From: a virus
IMG/VR virus record: IMGVR_UViG_3300025921_000067
Span: 1-25,822 of that record
Strand: one strand, 5' to 3'
Length of the DNA: 25,822 nucleotides
A model generated the notes under the pieces. That model saw only the letters and a list, made by a program, of their open reading frames with translations. It was not told the origin of the DNA and ran no database searches. Shown piece by piece: positions 5,458 through 12,857 of this stretch (its first letter is position 1; every line of letters starts with the position of its first letter). The position numbers and the translations under genes were made by a program.

Positions 5458-6089
5458 CGATGACGGACGAGAGCGCGCGCACCTTCGACCCGAGGTCGCA
5501 TCTCCGCCGCGTCCAGGGCGGCGCCGAATACCTCGATGTGAAATGGCGCATCATGTGGTTTCGCTCAGAGCATCCGGACGGCACGATCACGAGCGAGATG
5601 ATTAGCCACGATCCACAGGCACAGCTCGCCATCTTCCAGGCGACGGCTTCTTGGCCGGACGGTGGCAGCGCGACCGATATCGGCTCAGAGACGCGCGAAG
5701 ACTTTCGGGACTACATCGAAAAGGCGAGCACCAAGGCCATTGGTCGCGCACTCGGTGCACTCGGCTACGGCACGCAGTTCGCGACAGATCATGAGATGAC
5801 CAACGAGGACGGCACACCACACATCGTGGATTCGCCGGTCGAGCGCGGCCCGAACGAGCCACGTCCGCCGGCGCCATCCGGCAACGGGCCATACGCCGGA
5901 GCGGCGGCCACGGCGAAACAGGTCAAGTTCCTCTATGCCATCGCGCGCGAAGCGGGCATGACGGATGACGCCCTGCTGGAGCGCCTGAAGGCCAAATACC
6001 AGGTTGAGAATGCCGACATGCTGACGCGCGGTCAGGCGTCCGAAGCAATCGAGGCGCTGCAACAGTGGCGCGAAGCGCATCAGTCATGA
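5454..6089 (+). CDS. Rad52/ERF-like single-strand annealing protein (211 aa)
   Basis: The N-terminal domain (about 1-125) has YLDVKWRIMWFRSEHPDG and, later, DFRDYIEKASTKAIGRALGA followed by LGYGTQF. These are the conserved blocks of a phage family I associate with Rad52-type annealing proteins. A proline-rich linker follows. The C-terminal 60 residues (AKQVKFLYAIAREAGM ... ASEAIEALQQW) form a small helical module often found at the end of phage annealing proteins. The family promotes homologous pairing during phage replication and recombination. It is the first main gene of the early operon. The start at 5454 is chosen for the ATGA overlap with the leader peptide; an in-frame ATG at 5445 lacks a good site. 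Confidence 0.75.
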   Translation: MTMTDESARTFDPRSHLRRVQGGAEYLDVKWRIMWFRSEHPDGTITSEMISHDPQAQLAIFQATASWPDGGSATDIGSETREDFRDYIEKASTKAIGRALGALGYGTQFATDHEMTNEDGTPHIVDSPVERGPNEPRPPAPSGNGPYAGAAATAKQVKFLYAIAREAGMTDDALLERLKAKYQVENADMLTRGQASEAIEALQQWREAHQS

Positions 6090-6600
6090 CCATCGCTCGG
6101 ACGCAGCCAGCGGGCGCGAGCGCAACGCAGCGGAATGGATGGGGAAGGCGTGGGTGATGGTGAGCGGGGCAAGGGGATTGAACGAAGTCGCATCGGCGGA
6201 GCGTAGATACGCCACGGGATTGCAAGGCGGAGCGATGCTCGGGCATGGCATAGCTCGGGACCGCGCCGGGAGGGTAAGGACTCGCATCGGGAACGAAACG
6301 GATGGCTTGGGGAAGGCTATGCGCCGAACAGCCATGGGAACGTGTTGCAGTGCTCAGCACGGCCTCGCACCGGAGAGGCTACGGAACGGTTCGGCCTGCA
6401 TCGGGTGTGCATTGCGCTGCGCCGGGTGCGCAAGGGATTGACAGGCGCCGGGAATGGAGAGGAGCGACGTGCGGAGGATTGGTAAGGCTCAGCAATGGAA
6501 CAGATGCGCTGAGCAGAGGAACCGCTCAGTTTTGGGTGGCGTAGGAATCGCACGGCCTTGCAAGCAGACGCGGTGGGACTGACTGGAAATGGAGAGAGAT
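6090..6600 (+). other. 511-base G-rich non-coding region with short degenerate repeats
   Basis: No convincing gene is present. The plus strand is purine- and G-biased: I counted about 197 G against 104 C in 6121-6600, and 31 G against 8 C in 6121-6180. Short units such as GGAATGG, GGGAAGG, GGGATTG and GGAACG recur at irregular 5-25-base spacing, with small inverted repeats between them (GAGCGATGCTC near 6230; GGCTCAGC near 6486 with GCTGAGC near 6507). It sits between two early genes in the same direction. Origin, structured RNA or recombination-related sequence are all possible; none is shown. Confidence 0.6.
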
Positions 6601-7326
6601 ATGGCACATCCATTGATCGACAATCGCTATATGGTTCGACTCGACTTCACCGAGACGCTACTCGGCTCGCAGCCGACTGACAACATCGCCATCAACTACC
6701 TGCGGGACAAGCAGACCGAGGCGCTGATGCTCGAACTCAAAGCCGAGGGCATGGCCCACAAGGCGGCGCAAGCGGCGGCTGCGGAGCGCGTCAACGAATC
6801 GCTCGAACTGGTCGATGAGGACAACCCGCTGCACGTGACCGGCTTCGCCTCGGACAGTCGCGGCCTGCATCTCTGGGATAACCAGATCAAAGGCGCCATC
6901 AAGGGCATCAATAAGGTGCTCGGACTGAAGGTCGCAGGCAAACGATCCGGCGGCACGGCCTGGGCCAGCCCCGATATCCAGACGAAACTCTGGATCTTCT
7001 CACCCGATGGCAAGCGGCGTATCCCTCTCATGCGCGACGGCCAGCGCATCACCGAGCCGGACCGCCTGCTGGTGCGACCACTCCGCGCCCAGACTCCGCA
7101 GGGCATGCGCACGTCGATCGCCACCAGCGAAGCGATCGACCCGCCCTGTAGCATCTCGTTTCGCATCGACCTCTTGCGCGGCCATCGCATCACGCGCGAC
7201 CTGCTCGAAACGATCCTCAGCTTCGGCGCATTCGAGGGGCTGGGCCAATGGCGCTCCAGCGGCCTCGGACGCTACGAATTGGCCATGCTGGACGAGGTGC
7301 CGCTGAAGGATGAGGTAGCAGTATGA
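6601..7326 (+). CDS. Hypothetical phage protein with RAMP-like glycine-rich loop (241 aa)
   Basis: GGAGAG (6591-6596) precedes the ATG at 6601; an upstream in-frame ATG at 6589 lies in front of this site. The protein opens MAHPLIDNRYMVRLDFTETL, followed by a helical segment rich in Ala/Glu. Near the C-terminus GLGQWRSSGLGRYE fits the GxGxxxxxGxG loop, with a basic residue inside, that marks the RAMP fold of Cas6/Cas7-type RNA-binding proteins. It follows the annealing-protein gene after the G-rich non-coding region. I recall similar proteins with related C-terminal loops beside phage annealing proteins, without a known function. A RAMP-like fold is only a hypothesis. Confidence 0.55.
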   Translation: MAHPLIDNRYMVRLDFTETLLGSQPTDNIAINYLRDKQTEALMLELKAEGMAHKAAQAAAAERVNESLELVDEDNPLHVTGFASDSRGLHLWDNQIKGAIKGINKVLGLKVAGKRSGGTAWASPDIQTKLWIFSPDGKRRIPLMRDGQRITEPDRLLVRPLRAQTPQGMRTSIATSEAIDPPCSISFRIDLLRGHRITRDLLETILSFGAFEGLGQWRSSGLGRYELAMLDEVPLKDEVAV

Positions 7327-7706
7327 GACGACTCACCACCGTGGCCGCCGTCAATGCCCGCATCAATGAACTCTCGAACGAGATCCGCGCGCTGCGGGCG
7401 GGCCTGCCGCTCGACTCGCAGGGCGTGTTCATCCCGGCACGCGAACGTGCGATCGCCGATATCGAAGGCAACCAGGCCGAAATCGACCGGCTCTATACGC
7501 TCAAACGACGCATGCTCAACGAGCAATACTGGCAACTCGCCGAACGCTATGAGACGACCGCCTCGGTGCATGAGATCGCTGAGATGCTGGTCCTCTGGAA
7601 GCGCAACAACGCGCGTACCGCCGATGCGAAGGCGACTCTGACGAGCACGATCAAGCGCTTGCAAGGCCGCACCACGGAACCGGCGCCAACTCTTGGCCCG
7701 AAATGA
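7323..7706 (+). CDS. Coiled-coil hypothetical protein (127 aa)
   Basis: The start overlaps the previous stop (ATGA). Residues about 5-30 (VNARINELSNEIRALRAG) and 45-75 (IADIEGNQAEIDRLYTLKRR) show heptad-like patterns typical of paired helices, and the rest is also helical. No catalytic motif was found. It is co-expressed with the annealing and RAMP-like proteins and may be an accessory recombination or replication factor. The 3' end lies just upstream of a GAATC-N4-GATT element. Confidence 0.6.
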   Translation: MRRLTTVAAVNARINELSNEIRALRAGLPLDSQGVFIPARERAIADIEGNQAEIDRLYTLKRRMLNEQYWQLAERYETTASVHEIAEMLVLWKRNNARTADAKATLTSTIKRLQGRTTEPAPTLGPK

Positions 7707-7708
7707 TA

Positions 7709-7722
7709 GAATCTCCGGATTG
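7709..7722 (+). repeat. GAATC-TCCG-GATT element, copy 2
   Basis: TGATAGAATCTCCGGATTG aligns with copy 1 at 1062-1078 and continues into a similar GA-rich run. TAGAAT (7707-7712) could be a -10, but no good -35 is seen 17 bases upstream. It begins three bases after the stop of the coiled-coil gene and stands ahead of the HTH-sigma-methyltransferase-helicase genes. Confidence 0.55.
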
Positions 7723-7743
7723 ATGAGCGAGAAAGGCACGAAT

Positions 7744-7971
7744 ATGGCACAGACGACTTCCGCGCCGCCTCGGCTGGCGGTAACGGCCGATGAAGCGGCG
7801 GCGATGCTGGCGGTCCATGTCTCGACGGTCTGGCGCTGGCTCAAAGAGGGCCAGCTCCCATCCTCGCTGATCGGTGGCTGCCGGCGGATTCGCATTAGCG
7901 ACATCGAGGCGCTTCTCGCCGCCAACTCAACCGGCCAGTTTCTGTCTGACGAGAGCGAGCCGGAGGGATGA
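7744..7971 (+). CDS. Excisionase/MerR-like helix-turn-helix protein (75 aa)
   Basis: The protein is one HTH_17-type domain: LAVTADEAAAMLAVHVSTVWRWLKEG contains both helices, and LIGGCRRIRISDIEALLA the wing and last helix. GAGAAAGG ends about seven bases before the ATG at 7744, which is preferred to in-frame starts at 7693 and 7723. Family members include excisionases and small transcription regulators. It is expressed with a sigma-like gene (ATGA overlap) and lies far from attP, so a regulatory role is as likely as excision. Confidence 0.75.
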   Translation: MAQTTSAPPRLAVTADEAAAMLAVHVSTVWRWLKEGQLPSSLIGGCRRIRISDIEALLAANSTGQFLSDESEPEG

Positions 7972-8465
7972 CCGGCGAGGATCGCTTAGCGCTCGCCCTC
8001 AGTGTCTATCCGGCCGTGCTGCGACGGGCAGCGTATCTTATGCTGAATCGGGCCGATGCTGAGGATCTAACTCAAGACACGTACGTACGCTTGCTGGCCA
8101 TGCTGCCCCGGCTCGATGAGCGCGCTGATACGAATCGCGGCATGCTGGCGGTGCTCTATCGCATCGCCGACCACCTGGCCATCGATCGGCGCCGGCGCGC
8201 GCATCTGCAAATCGTGCCGCTCATGGACACGCACCGGACGATGCATTCGACCAGCGATCCCCTAACCGATGCCGTGGATGCGATCGACTGCATGCAGCGG
8301 CTTCGCGCGCTCGATGACGAGCAACGTCTGGCCGCGGCCTGCGTCTATGTGCTCGGCATGTCGCAATCCGATCTGGCCAGCGTATCAGGCATGTCATTGG
8401 GGACCATCAAGCGGCGCTGTGTCGAAGCTAAGCGCGCCATCTCTGCTGCATGGGGGCCACGATGA
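7968..8465 (+). CDS. Phage-encoded ECF-like sigma factor (165 aa)
   Basis: Region 2 is visible at about residues 12-65: RAAYLMLNRADAEDLTQDTYVRLL, with the typical DAEDLTQDT pattern, then IADHLAIDRRRR. Region 4 lies at about 105-160: YVLGMSQSDLASVSGMSLGTIKRR, a normal sigma HTH. Total length and the two-domain layout fit ECF (sigma-70 group 4) factors. No anti-sigma gene is seen next to it. Start and stop overlap both neighbours (ATGA). It may redirect host RNA polymerase to phage promoters; the target promoters are unknown. A general sigma-like regulator lacking core binding is the alternative. Confidence 0.75.
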   Translation: MTGEDRLALALSVYPAVLRRAAYLMLNRADAEDLTQDTYVRLLAMLPRLDERADTNRGMLAVLYRIADHLAIDRRRRAHLQIVPLMDTHRTMHSTSDPLTDAVDAIDCMQRLRALDDEQRLAAACVYVLGMSQSDLASVSGMSLGTIKRRCVEAKRAISAAWGPR

Positions 8466-9433
8466 CGGCATTGACGATGGGCAGCCTCTTTAGCGGTATC
8501 GGCGGCTTTGATCTGGCATTCGAGCGGGCGGGCTGCGAGGTGCGCTGGCAAGTCGAGATTATGCCGTCCTGCCATGTCGTTCTGGCCCATCACTGGCCGG
8601 ATGTGCCGCTTTATCATGACGTGCGCGAAGTGGGCGCGCACAACCTCGAACCCGTTGACATCATCACGTTCGGCTCGCCCTGCCAGGATCTGAGTGTCGC
8701 GGGCAAGCGGGCTGGGTTACAGGGGGAACGCAGTGGACTCTTCCACGAAGCCATCCGGATCATCCGCGAACTACGCCCAAGATTCGCTGTTTGGGAAAAC
8801 GTCCCCGGCGCCCTCAGCAGCCATCACGGGCGGGACTTCGCCGTTGCACTGGATGCATTGGCCGAATGCGGGGCGCTGGACCTTGCATGGCGGATTCTTG
8901 ATGCGCAGCACTTCGGAGTGCCCCAGCGCCGCCGTCGCGTGTTCGTTGTCGCAGATTTTAGAGGACAATCCGCCGGCCAAATACTCTTTGAGTCCGAAGG
9001 CGTGCGCGGGGATTCTGCGTCGAGCGACGCGCCGCGGGAAGACGTTGCCGGCACCCTTGGCGGCGGCGCTGGCCAGCGTGGCTGGGCGCCTGATACCGAC
9101 CGAATGACGTTTATCGCTGGAACCGTGAGCGCCAAATGGGCGAAGGGGACCGGCGGTCCATCGGGTGACGAAGCACAGAATCTCATTGCCCATACCCTTC
9201 AGTCCAGCGGTGGCAGCGAGGACGGGACGGGGCGCGGTACGCGGCTCGTAGCGGAATCAGCCGCCGTCCGACGATTGACGCCACTTGAATGCTCGCGCCT
9301 GCAAGGCTTCCCGGATGACTGGCTGGATATCGCCGACCTTTCGGACAGCGCGAAATACCGCATGCTGGGCAACGCCGTGGCAGTGCCGGTGGTCGAATGG
9401 ATCGCACGCCGGATGATGGCGGTGGCGCCATGA
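8462..9433 (+). CDS. DNA (cytosine-5) methyltransferase (323 aa)
   Basis: Motif I (SLFSGIGGFDLAFERAG), motif IV with the catalytic cysteine (GSPCQDLSVAGKRAG), motif VI (WENVPG), motif VIII (PQRRRRVF) and motifs IX/X (RRLTPLECSRLQGFP ... LGNAVAVPVVEWI) appear in normal order. A region of about 80 residues before motif IX is the target-recognition part. The enzyme adds a methyl group to C5 of cytosine in a specific site. No partner restriction gene lies beside it, so it is an orphan enzyme. Orphan phage methyltransferases often protect phage DNA from host restriction. The start at 8462 uses the ATGA overlap with the sigma gene. Confidence 0.93.
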   Translation: MTALTMGSLFSGIGGFDLAFERAGCEVRWQVEIMPSCHVVLAHHWPDVPLYHDVREVGAHNLEPVDIITFGSPCQDLSVAGKRAGLQGERSGLFHEAIRIIRELRPRFAVWENVPGALSSHHGRDFAVALDALAECGALDLAWRILDAQHFGVPQRRRRVFVVADFRGQSAGQILFESEGVRGDSASSDAPREDVAGTLGGGAGQRGWAPDTDRMTFIAGTVSAKWAKGTGGPSGDEAQNLIAHTLQSSGGSEDGTGRGTRLVAESAAVRRLTPLECSRLQGFPDDWLDIADLSDSAKYRMLGNAVAVPVVEWIARRMMAVAP

Positions 9434-10770
9434 TGGCTGACACTCTCGATCGGCTGCCTCCGCACAACCTCGAAGCCGAACAATCCGTGCTGGGCGCCTG
9501 CCTGATCGATCCGAACGTGATCCCGGCGGTGCGGCCGTATCTGACCGATAAGGACTTCTACGCAGCGAACAACGGCGTCATGTGGCGCGCCATCATGCAT
9601 CTCGCGGATAAGCGCATTGTGCCGGACATGGTGACGCTGACTGACTTTCTGCGCAAGGCTGACCCGACCGGACGGCGTGACTGGCTGGAGGATATTGGCG
9701 GCATTGACTATATCATCGCGCTCATCAACGCCGTACCGACCGCGGTCTATGTCAAGAACTATGCGGAGATCGTGCGCGACTGCGCTATCCGCCGGCGCTA
9801 TATCGACGCTGGCGCCGCCATCATCAACCTCGGGTATAACGAGGCGCAGCCGCTGCCTGAACTAACCACGGCGGCCCATCACGCCCTCGATAAGGCCGGG
9901 GCCATCAGCGCGACCGAAGGCTATGGCGACATGGCCGGCGCCGTCGATCGGGCCTTCGAGCGCATCGGCAAGGATCAAGGCAAGTCTACTCATACCGGCA
10001 TTCGTGACTTAGACCGTATCACGCGCGGCTTTCGGGCCGGTCAACTCGTGGTCGTGGCGGCGCGTCCGTCGGTGGGCAAATCGGCACTGGCTGTGCAAGC
10101 CGCCTACTACAACGCGGCGCGCGACGGACGGCCGGTCGGATTCATCTCGCTTGAGATGAGTGAAGAGGAGTTGACTGACCGGTTGCTGGCGCTCTCCAGC
10201 CAGATCAACGCCCACGAACTGCGTGATACGGACATCGACGAATATCGCATGGAGCACATCAGTAACGCGCTGGGACGACTCTCGAATCTGCCGCTCTATG
10301 TCGATGAGCACAGCAATTCGACCTTGCCGGACGTGGTGGCACGAGCGCGCGCCTTACGCGCCGGCGCGGGAGTCGAACTTCTCATCATCGATTATCTCCA
10401 GCTCATGTACGACGGCGACAGCGGGAACAATCGGGTGCAGGAACTGACTCGCATCACCCGCGCCCTCAAGCAACTCGCCCGTGAACTCCATATCCCCGTG
10501 GTGATCCTCTCGCAACTGAGCCGCGCCATCGAAACCCGCACCGAGCACACGCCGATGCTCTCGGACCTGCGCGATTCGGGCTCGATCGAACAAGACGCCG
10601 ATATCGTGATCTTCGTGCATCGGCCGGATTACTACGACGATAAGGCGCCGGCCAACCAGGCGGAATTGATCGTGGCCAAGCAGCGCAACGGCCCAACCGG
10701 CAAGGCCCGCGCCTGGTGGTTGGCGGAACGCACTGAGTTTCGCGCGCTCGCGAAGGAAGAGGCGTCATGA
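9430..10770 (+). CDS. dnaB: Replicative DNA helicase, DnaB family (446 aa)
   Basis: The N-terminal DnaB domain (about 5-110) begins RLPPHNLEAEQSVLGACLID, the classic DnaB start. The C-terminal RecA-like motor has Walker A (ARPSVGKSALAVQAA), Walker B (LLIIDYLQLM), the LSQLSRAIETR switch and LRDSGSIEQDADIVIF with the arginine-finger region. The length matches bacterial DnaB. It unwinds the phage fork as a hexamer. The next gene encodes a probable initiator, so loader or initiator recruitment is likely. ATGATG at 9430/9433 overlaps the methyltransferase stop; 9430 is chosen. Confidence 0.95.
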   Translation: MMADTLDRLPPHNLEAEQSVLGACLIDPNVIPAVRPYLTDKDFYAANNGVMWRAIMHLADKRIVPDMVTLTDFLRKADPTGRRDWLEDIGGIDYIIALINAVPTAVYVKNYAEIVRDCAIRRRYIDAGAAIINLGYNEAQPLPELTTAAHHALDKAGAISATEGYGDMAGAVDRAFERIGKDQGKSTHTGIRDLDRITRGFRAGQLVVVAARPSVGKSALAVQAAYYNAARDGRPVGFISLEMSEEELTDRLLALSSQINAHELRDTDIDEYRMEHISNALGRLSNLPLYVDEHSNSTLPDVVARARALRAGAGVELLIIDYLQLMYDGDSGNNRVQELTRITRALKQLARELHIPVVILSQLSRAIETRTEHTPMLSDLRDSGSIEQDADIVIFVHRPDYYDDKAPANQAELIVAKQRNGPTGKARAWWLAERTEFRALAKEEAS

Positions 10771-11585
10771 CCTATATCCCCTCGCATATCTCGCTGCCTC
10801 AGCATCCGAAGACGCGCCGTCTCTGCCGGATGCTCAATGCGTCCTTACCGGCCGTGATTGGGCACCTTCATCTGCTCTGGTATTGGGCCATGAACTACGC
10901 GCCGGACGGCGATCTCACGCCCTTCGACGCGGCCGACATCGCCGATGCCGCCGGCTGGGAGGGCGACGCCGATACCTTCATGCAGGCGCTCATCGCATGC
11001 GGCCCTGGCCAGACGGCCGGCTTCATCGAACAGGTCGAGAGTGCATTGCACATCCACGACTGGGAGCAGTACGGCGGCAAGCTTCAGCAGCGCAAAACGG
11101 CGAACGCAGACCGCATGCGCAGCGCTCGTGCGGAACATGTGCAACGCACGTGCAACGCACAAGACGAGCACGTGCAAGCCGATGGGGGCGCACGTGCGGC
11201 ACATGTGTTGAGCCAGAGGAGAGGAGAGGAGAGAAGAGAAGAAAAAGAAGAGGAGAGTACGGCGCGTGCGCGCGCCCGTGCCAGCCTCGAAGGATTCGGA
11301 ATTGAGCCGGTCAAGGTTGATGCGTTGTTCGATCTTTTTCCGGATATCAGCGATATGCAATTCGCGGTAGAGGCTGATGCATGCGCATCCTATTGGCTTA
11401 CCGAGCGCAAGGCGCCGCCAAAGAATCGCTATCGCGCCGCGCTCAGTTGGTTTCGGAAAGCACGGGAGTTTCAGGAAGAGCGCATGAAACCCAACAACCC
11501 TGAAGACCGCCCGCCCGGACGCTTGCCAGTGGTCTATCAGCTTTATGACGAGAATGGACCCGTACGCCACGAAGGAGACGATTAA
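10767..11585 (+). CDS. Probable phage replication initiator (272 aa) with an internal origin
   Basis: The start overlaps the helicase stop (ATGA). The N-terminal 110 residues (YIPSHISLPQHPKTRRLCRML ... IHDWEQYGG) look like the winged-helix DnaD/replisome-organiser type found in many phage initiators. The middle (about 115-175) is low-complexity, charged and rich in Arg/Glu because its DNA holds an iteron array and an all-purine run. The C-terminal 80 residues include SYWLTERKAPPKNRYRAALS, a helical pattern seen in phage replication proteins. Location next to DnaB and an origin-like array inside the gene resemble lambda O. Confidence 0.65.
   Translation: MTYIPSHISLPQHPKTRRLCRMLNASLPAVIGHLHLLWYWAMNYAPDGDLTPFDAADIADAAGWEGDADTFMQALIACGPGQTAGFIEQVESALHIHDWEQYGGKLQQRKTANADRMRSARAEHVQRTCNAQDEHVQADGGARAAHVLSQRRGEERREEKEEESTARARARASLEGFGIEPVKVDALFDLFPDISDMQFAVEADACASYWLTERKAPPKNRYRAALSWFRKAREFQEERMKPNNPEDRPPGRLPVVYQLYDENGPVRHEGDD
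11114..11257 (+). other. Putative replication origin: 11-bp-phased iterons plus polypurine run
   Basis: Units of the form CAYGTGCAA begin at 11136, 11147, 11169, 11191 and 11202, with weaker copies at 11114 and 11125. All starts fall on one 11-base grid. A 43-base run of purines only (11215-11257) follows. Iterons in an initiator gene, followed by a strand-biased unwinding segment, reproduce the layout of lambda-type origins. Confidence 0.6.
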
Positions 11586-12229
11586 TGCTCTTGTATGTTG
11601 CCGGTCCCTATCGCGCCGCGACGCCTGCTCTGATCGACGCCAATATCAAGGCCGCCCGACAGGTTGCCGTGGAACTCTGGCGCGCCGGCCATTACGTGAT
11701 CTGCCCGCACCTGAACACGGCTCGCATGGAGGCCGAACTGCCGGACTCGGATGATCTCTTCCTCGATGGCACTCTGGCCATGCTCGCTCGCTGTGACGGC
11801 ATCGTGCTCTTGCCGACGTGGGATGAATCGCAGGGTGCAATCGGAGAGGTTGAATACGCCAAGCTGAATAGCATGCCGTGCTGGACCTATCCTGAGATTC
11901 CCGCCCTGCATCCAACCGAGCAGAAACGCCCAATTCAATGCAACGCGATGATGGCCACGCTGATGCGCTTCTACCGCGTGCATCTCGACAAGAACGCCGA
12001 TTACAGCCCTGCCAATATCCTCGGCACTGGCGAGCTCGGTGTCGTTGTCCGTCTCTGGGACAAAATCGCTCGCCTCATGAATCTTTCCGGCTTTGAAGTA
12101 GAGATACTCCGGAGTCACTATAGAGGAGCCGTAGAGGCGAAAAATGAGGCCGTAGAGGACACGCTGATGGACGCGGCGGTATACGCCATCATCGGTCTGC
12201 TCGTGCGGGCCGGGAAATGGGGCAAGTAA
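11585..12229 (+). CDS. DUF4406-like / DUF1599-like fusion, nucleotide-related (214 aa)
   Basis: The N-terminal half (about 1-105) opens MLLYVAGPYRAAT and has WRAGHYVICPHLNTA and LPTWDESQGAIGEVEYA, a pattern of DUF4406 proteins related to nucleoside 2-deoxyribosyltransferases. The C-terminal half (about 125-214) has VHLDKNADYSPANIL, VRLWDKIARLMNL and VEDTLMDAAVYAIIGL, typical of DUF1599, also named a nucleotide-modification-associated domain. Both halves point to deoxynucleotide metabolism or DNA base modification. It follows the initiator with a TAATG overlap and is itself followed the same way by a nuclease. The substrate is unknown. Confidence 0.65.
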   Translation: MLLYVAGPYRAATPALIDANIKAARQVAVELWRAGHYVICPHLNTARMEAELPDSDDLFLDGTLAMLARCDGIVLLPTWDESQGAIGEVEYAKLNSMPCWTYPEIPALHPTEQKRPIQCNAMMATLMRFYRVHLDKNADYSPANILGTGELGVVVRLWDKIARLMNLSGFEVEILRSHYRGAVEAKNEAVEDTLMDAAVYAIIGLLVRAGKWGK

Positions 12230-12600
12230 TGGCTGATCTCACGGCGGCGCAGATCCGTCATGCGCAGAACAAAGCGATCGAGGACGAGAGTAAGCAGTTC
12301 ATCCTGACGCGCTGCCGGCAGCTCGGATTGCCCGAGCCGGTGGAAGAGCACCGTTTCACGCCCGAACGCCGCTGGCGCTTCGATCTAGCCTGGCCGGATG
12401 TCATGCTCGCCTTGGAGTTCGAGGGCGGCATTCACAGCGGCGGCCGGCATACGCGCGGGAAAGGCTATGAGGCGGACCTCGCGAAATACAACGTGGCCGC
12501 GTTGCTCGGCTGGCGCGTGTTGCGGGTGACGCATCGAGACGTGGTGAACGATGTCGCCACCGCCTTGCTCGAACGCGCCTTCGCCAGTCAGCCCTCATGA
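12229..12600 (+). CDS. PD-(D/E)XK-like endonuclease (123 aa)
   Basis: The start overlaps the previous stop (TAATG). FTPERRWRFDLAWPDVMLAL followed by EFEGGIHSGGRH and KYNVAALLGWRVLRVTH gives the D...ExE pattern and flanking strands of a small PD-(D/E)XK nuclease. The fold resembles VSR/DUF559-type or phage recombination nucleases. An N-terminal helix (QIRHAQNKAIEDESKQFI) precedes the catalytic part. At the end of the replication cluster it could resolve recombination intermediates. The exact specificity cannot be told. Confidence 0.7.
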   Translation: MADLTAAQIRHAQNKAIEDESKQFILTRCRQLGLPEPVEEHRFTPERRWRFDLAWPDVMLALEFEGGIHSGGRHTRGKGYEADLAKYNVAALLGWRVLRVTHRDVVNDVATALLERAFASQPS

Positions 12601-12627
12601 ATCGGTCGCTTTTGCGCTCGTGAATCG

Positions 12628-12643
12628 TGAATCTCCGGATTCA
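12628..12643 (+). repeat. TGAATC-TCCG-GATTCA element, copy 3
   Basis: Six-base arms are perfectly inverted around TCCG, making this the longest symmetric copy. It lies 12 bases upstream of the -35 hexamer at 12656, a position more typical of activation or upstream repression than of blocking the start site. Confidence 0.6.
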
Positions 12644-12655
12644 TACTCTAGACTC

Positions 12656-12684
12656 TTGACATTCTCTCGTTTTGTGCTTATGGT
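12656..12684 (+). promoter_or_regulatory. Promoter for the small-gene cluster
   Basis: TTGACA (12656-12661) and TATGGT (12679-12684) are 17 bases apart. The spacer TTCTCTCGTTTT nearly matches that of the early promoter at 5303, suggesting common control. Confidence 0.75.
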
Positions 12685-12703
12685 GAGCGCATTGAGATAT
12701 GGC

Positions 12704-12728
12704 GCGGGGCCGGCGGCAACCGGCCCGC
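12704..12728 (+). other. GC-rich stem-loop in the 5' leader
   Basis: GCGGGGCCGG (12704-12713) pairs with CCGGCCCGC (12720-12728) with one bulged G around CGGCAA. No T tract follows, so it is not a normal terminator. It lies between the promoter and the ribosome site of the 12747 gene and may stabilise the mRNA or tune translation. Confidence 0.4.
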
Positions 12729-12746
12729 GAGCGAAAGGAACCGCAC

Positions 12747-12857
12747 ATGGCAGCACTCTTCGGATTCTCAGGCCAGTACGACGTTGCGTCGCTGGTCATC
12801 TTCTCGGCGATCGTCTTGTGGGCCGTCATGATGTTTCGCATGGCTTGGAGCGCGTAA
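12747..12857 (+). CDS. Small single-span membrane protein (36 aa)
   Basis: AAAGGA stands about eight bases before the ATG. After a short polar start (MAALFGFSGQYDV) one hydrophobic segment follows (ASLVIFSAIVLWAVMMF), ending RMAWSA. The stop overlaps the next ATG (TAATG). An in-frame ATG at 12699 would add 16 basic residues but lacks a ribosome site. It is the first gene of the accessory cluster and unlike any protein I know. Confidence 0.55.
   Translation: MAALFGFSGQYDVASLVIFSAIVLWAVMMFRMAWSA

Noticed and set aside
6139-6544. Two open frames of 80-100 codons in the G-rich region
   Set aside because: They lack convincing ribosome sites and protein-like composition, and they overlap each other. 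G-rich DNA makes such frames by chance.
8462-9433. Complete restriction-modification system
   Set aside because: Only the methyltransferase is present. The neighbours are a sigma factor and DnaB, and no partner endonuclease is next to it.
12704-12728. Terminator between promoter 12656 and gene 12747
   Set aside because: The stem has no T tract, and genes directly behind it need the upstream promoter.
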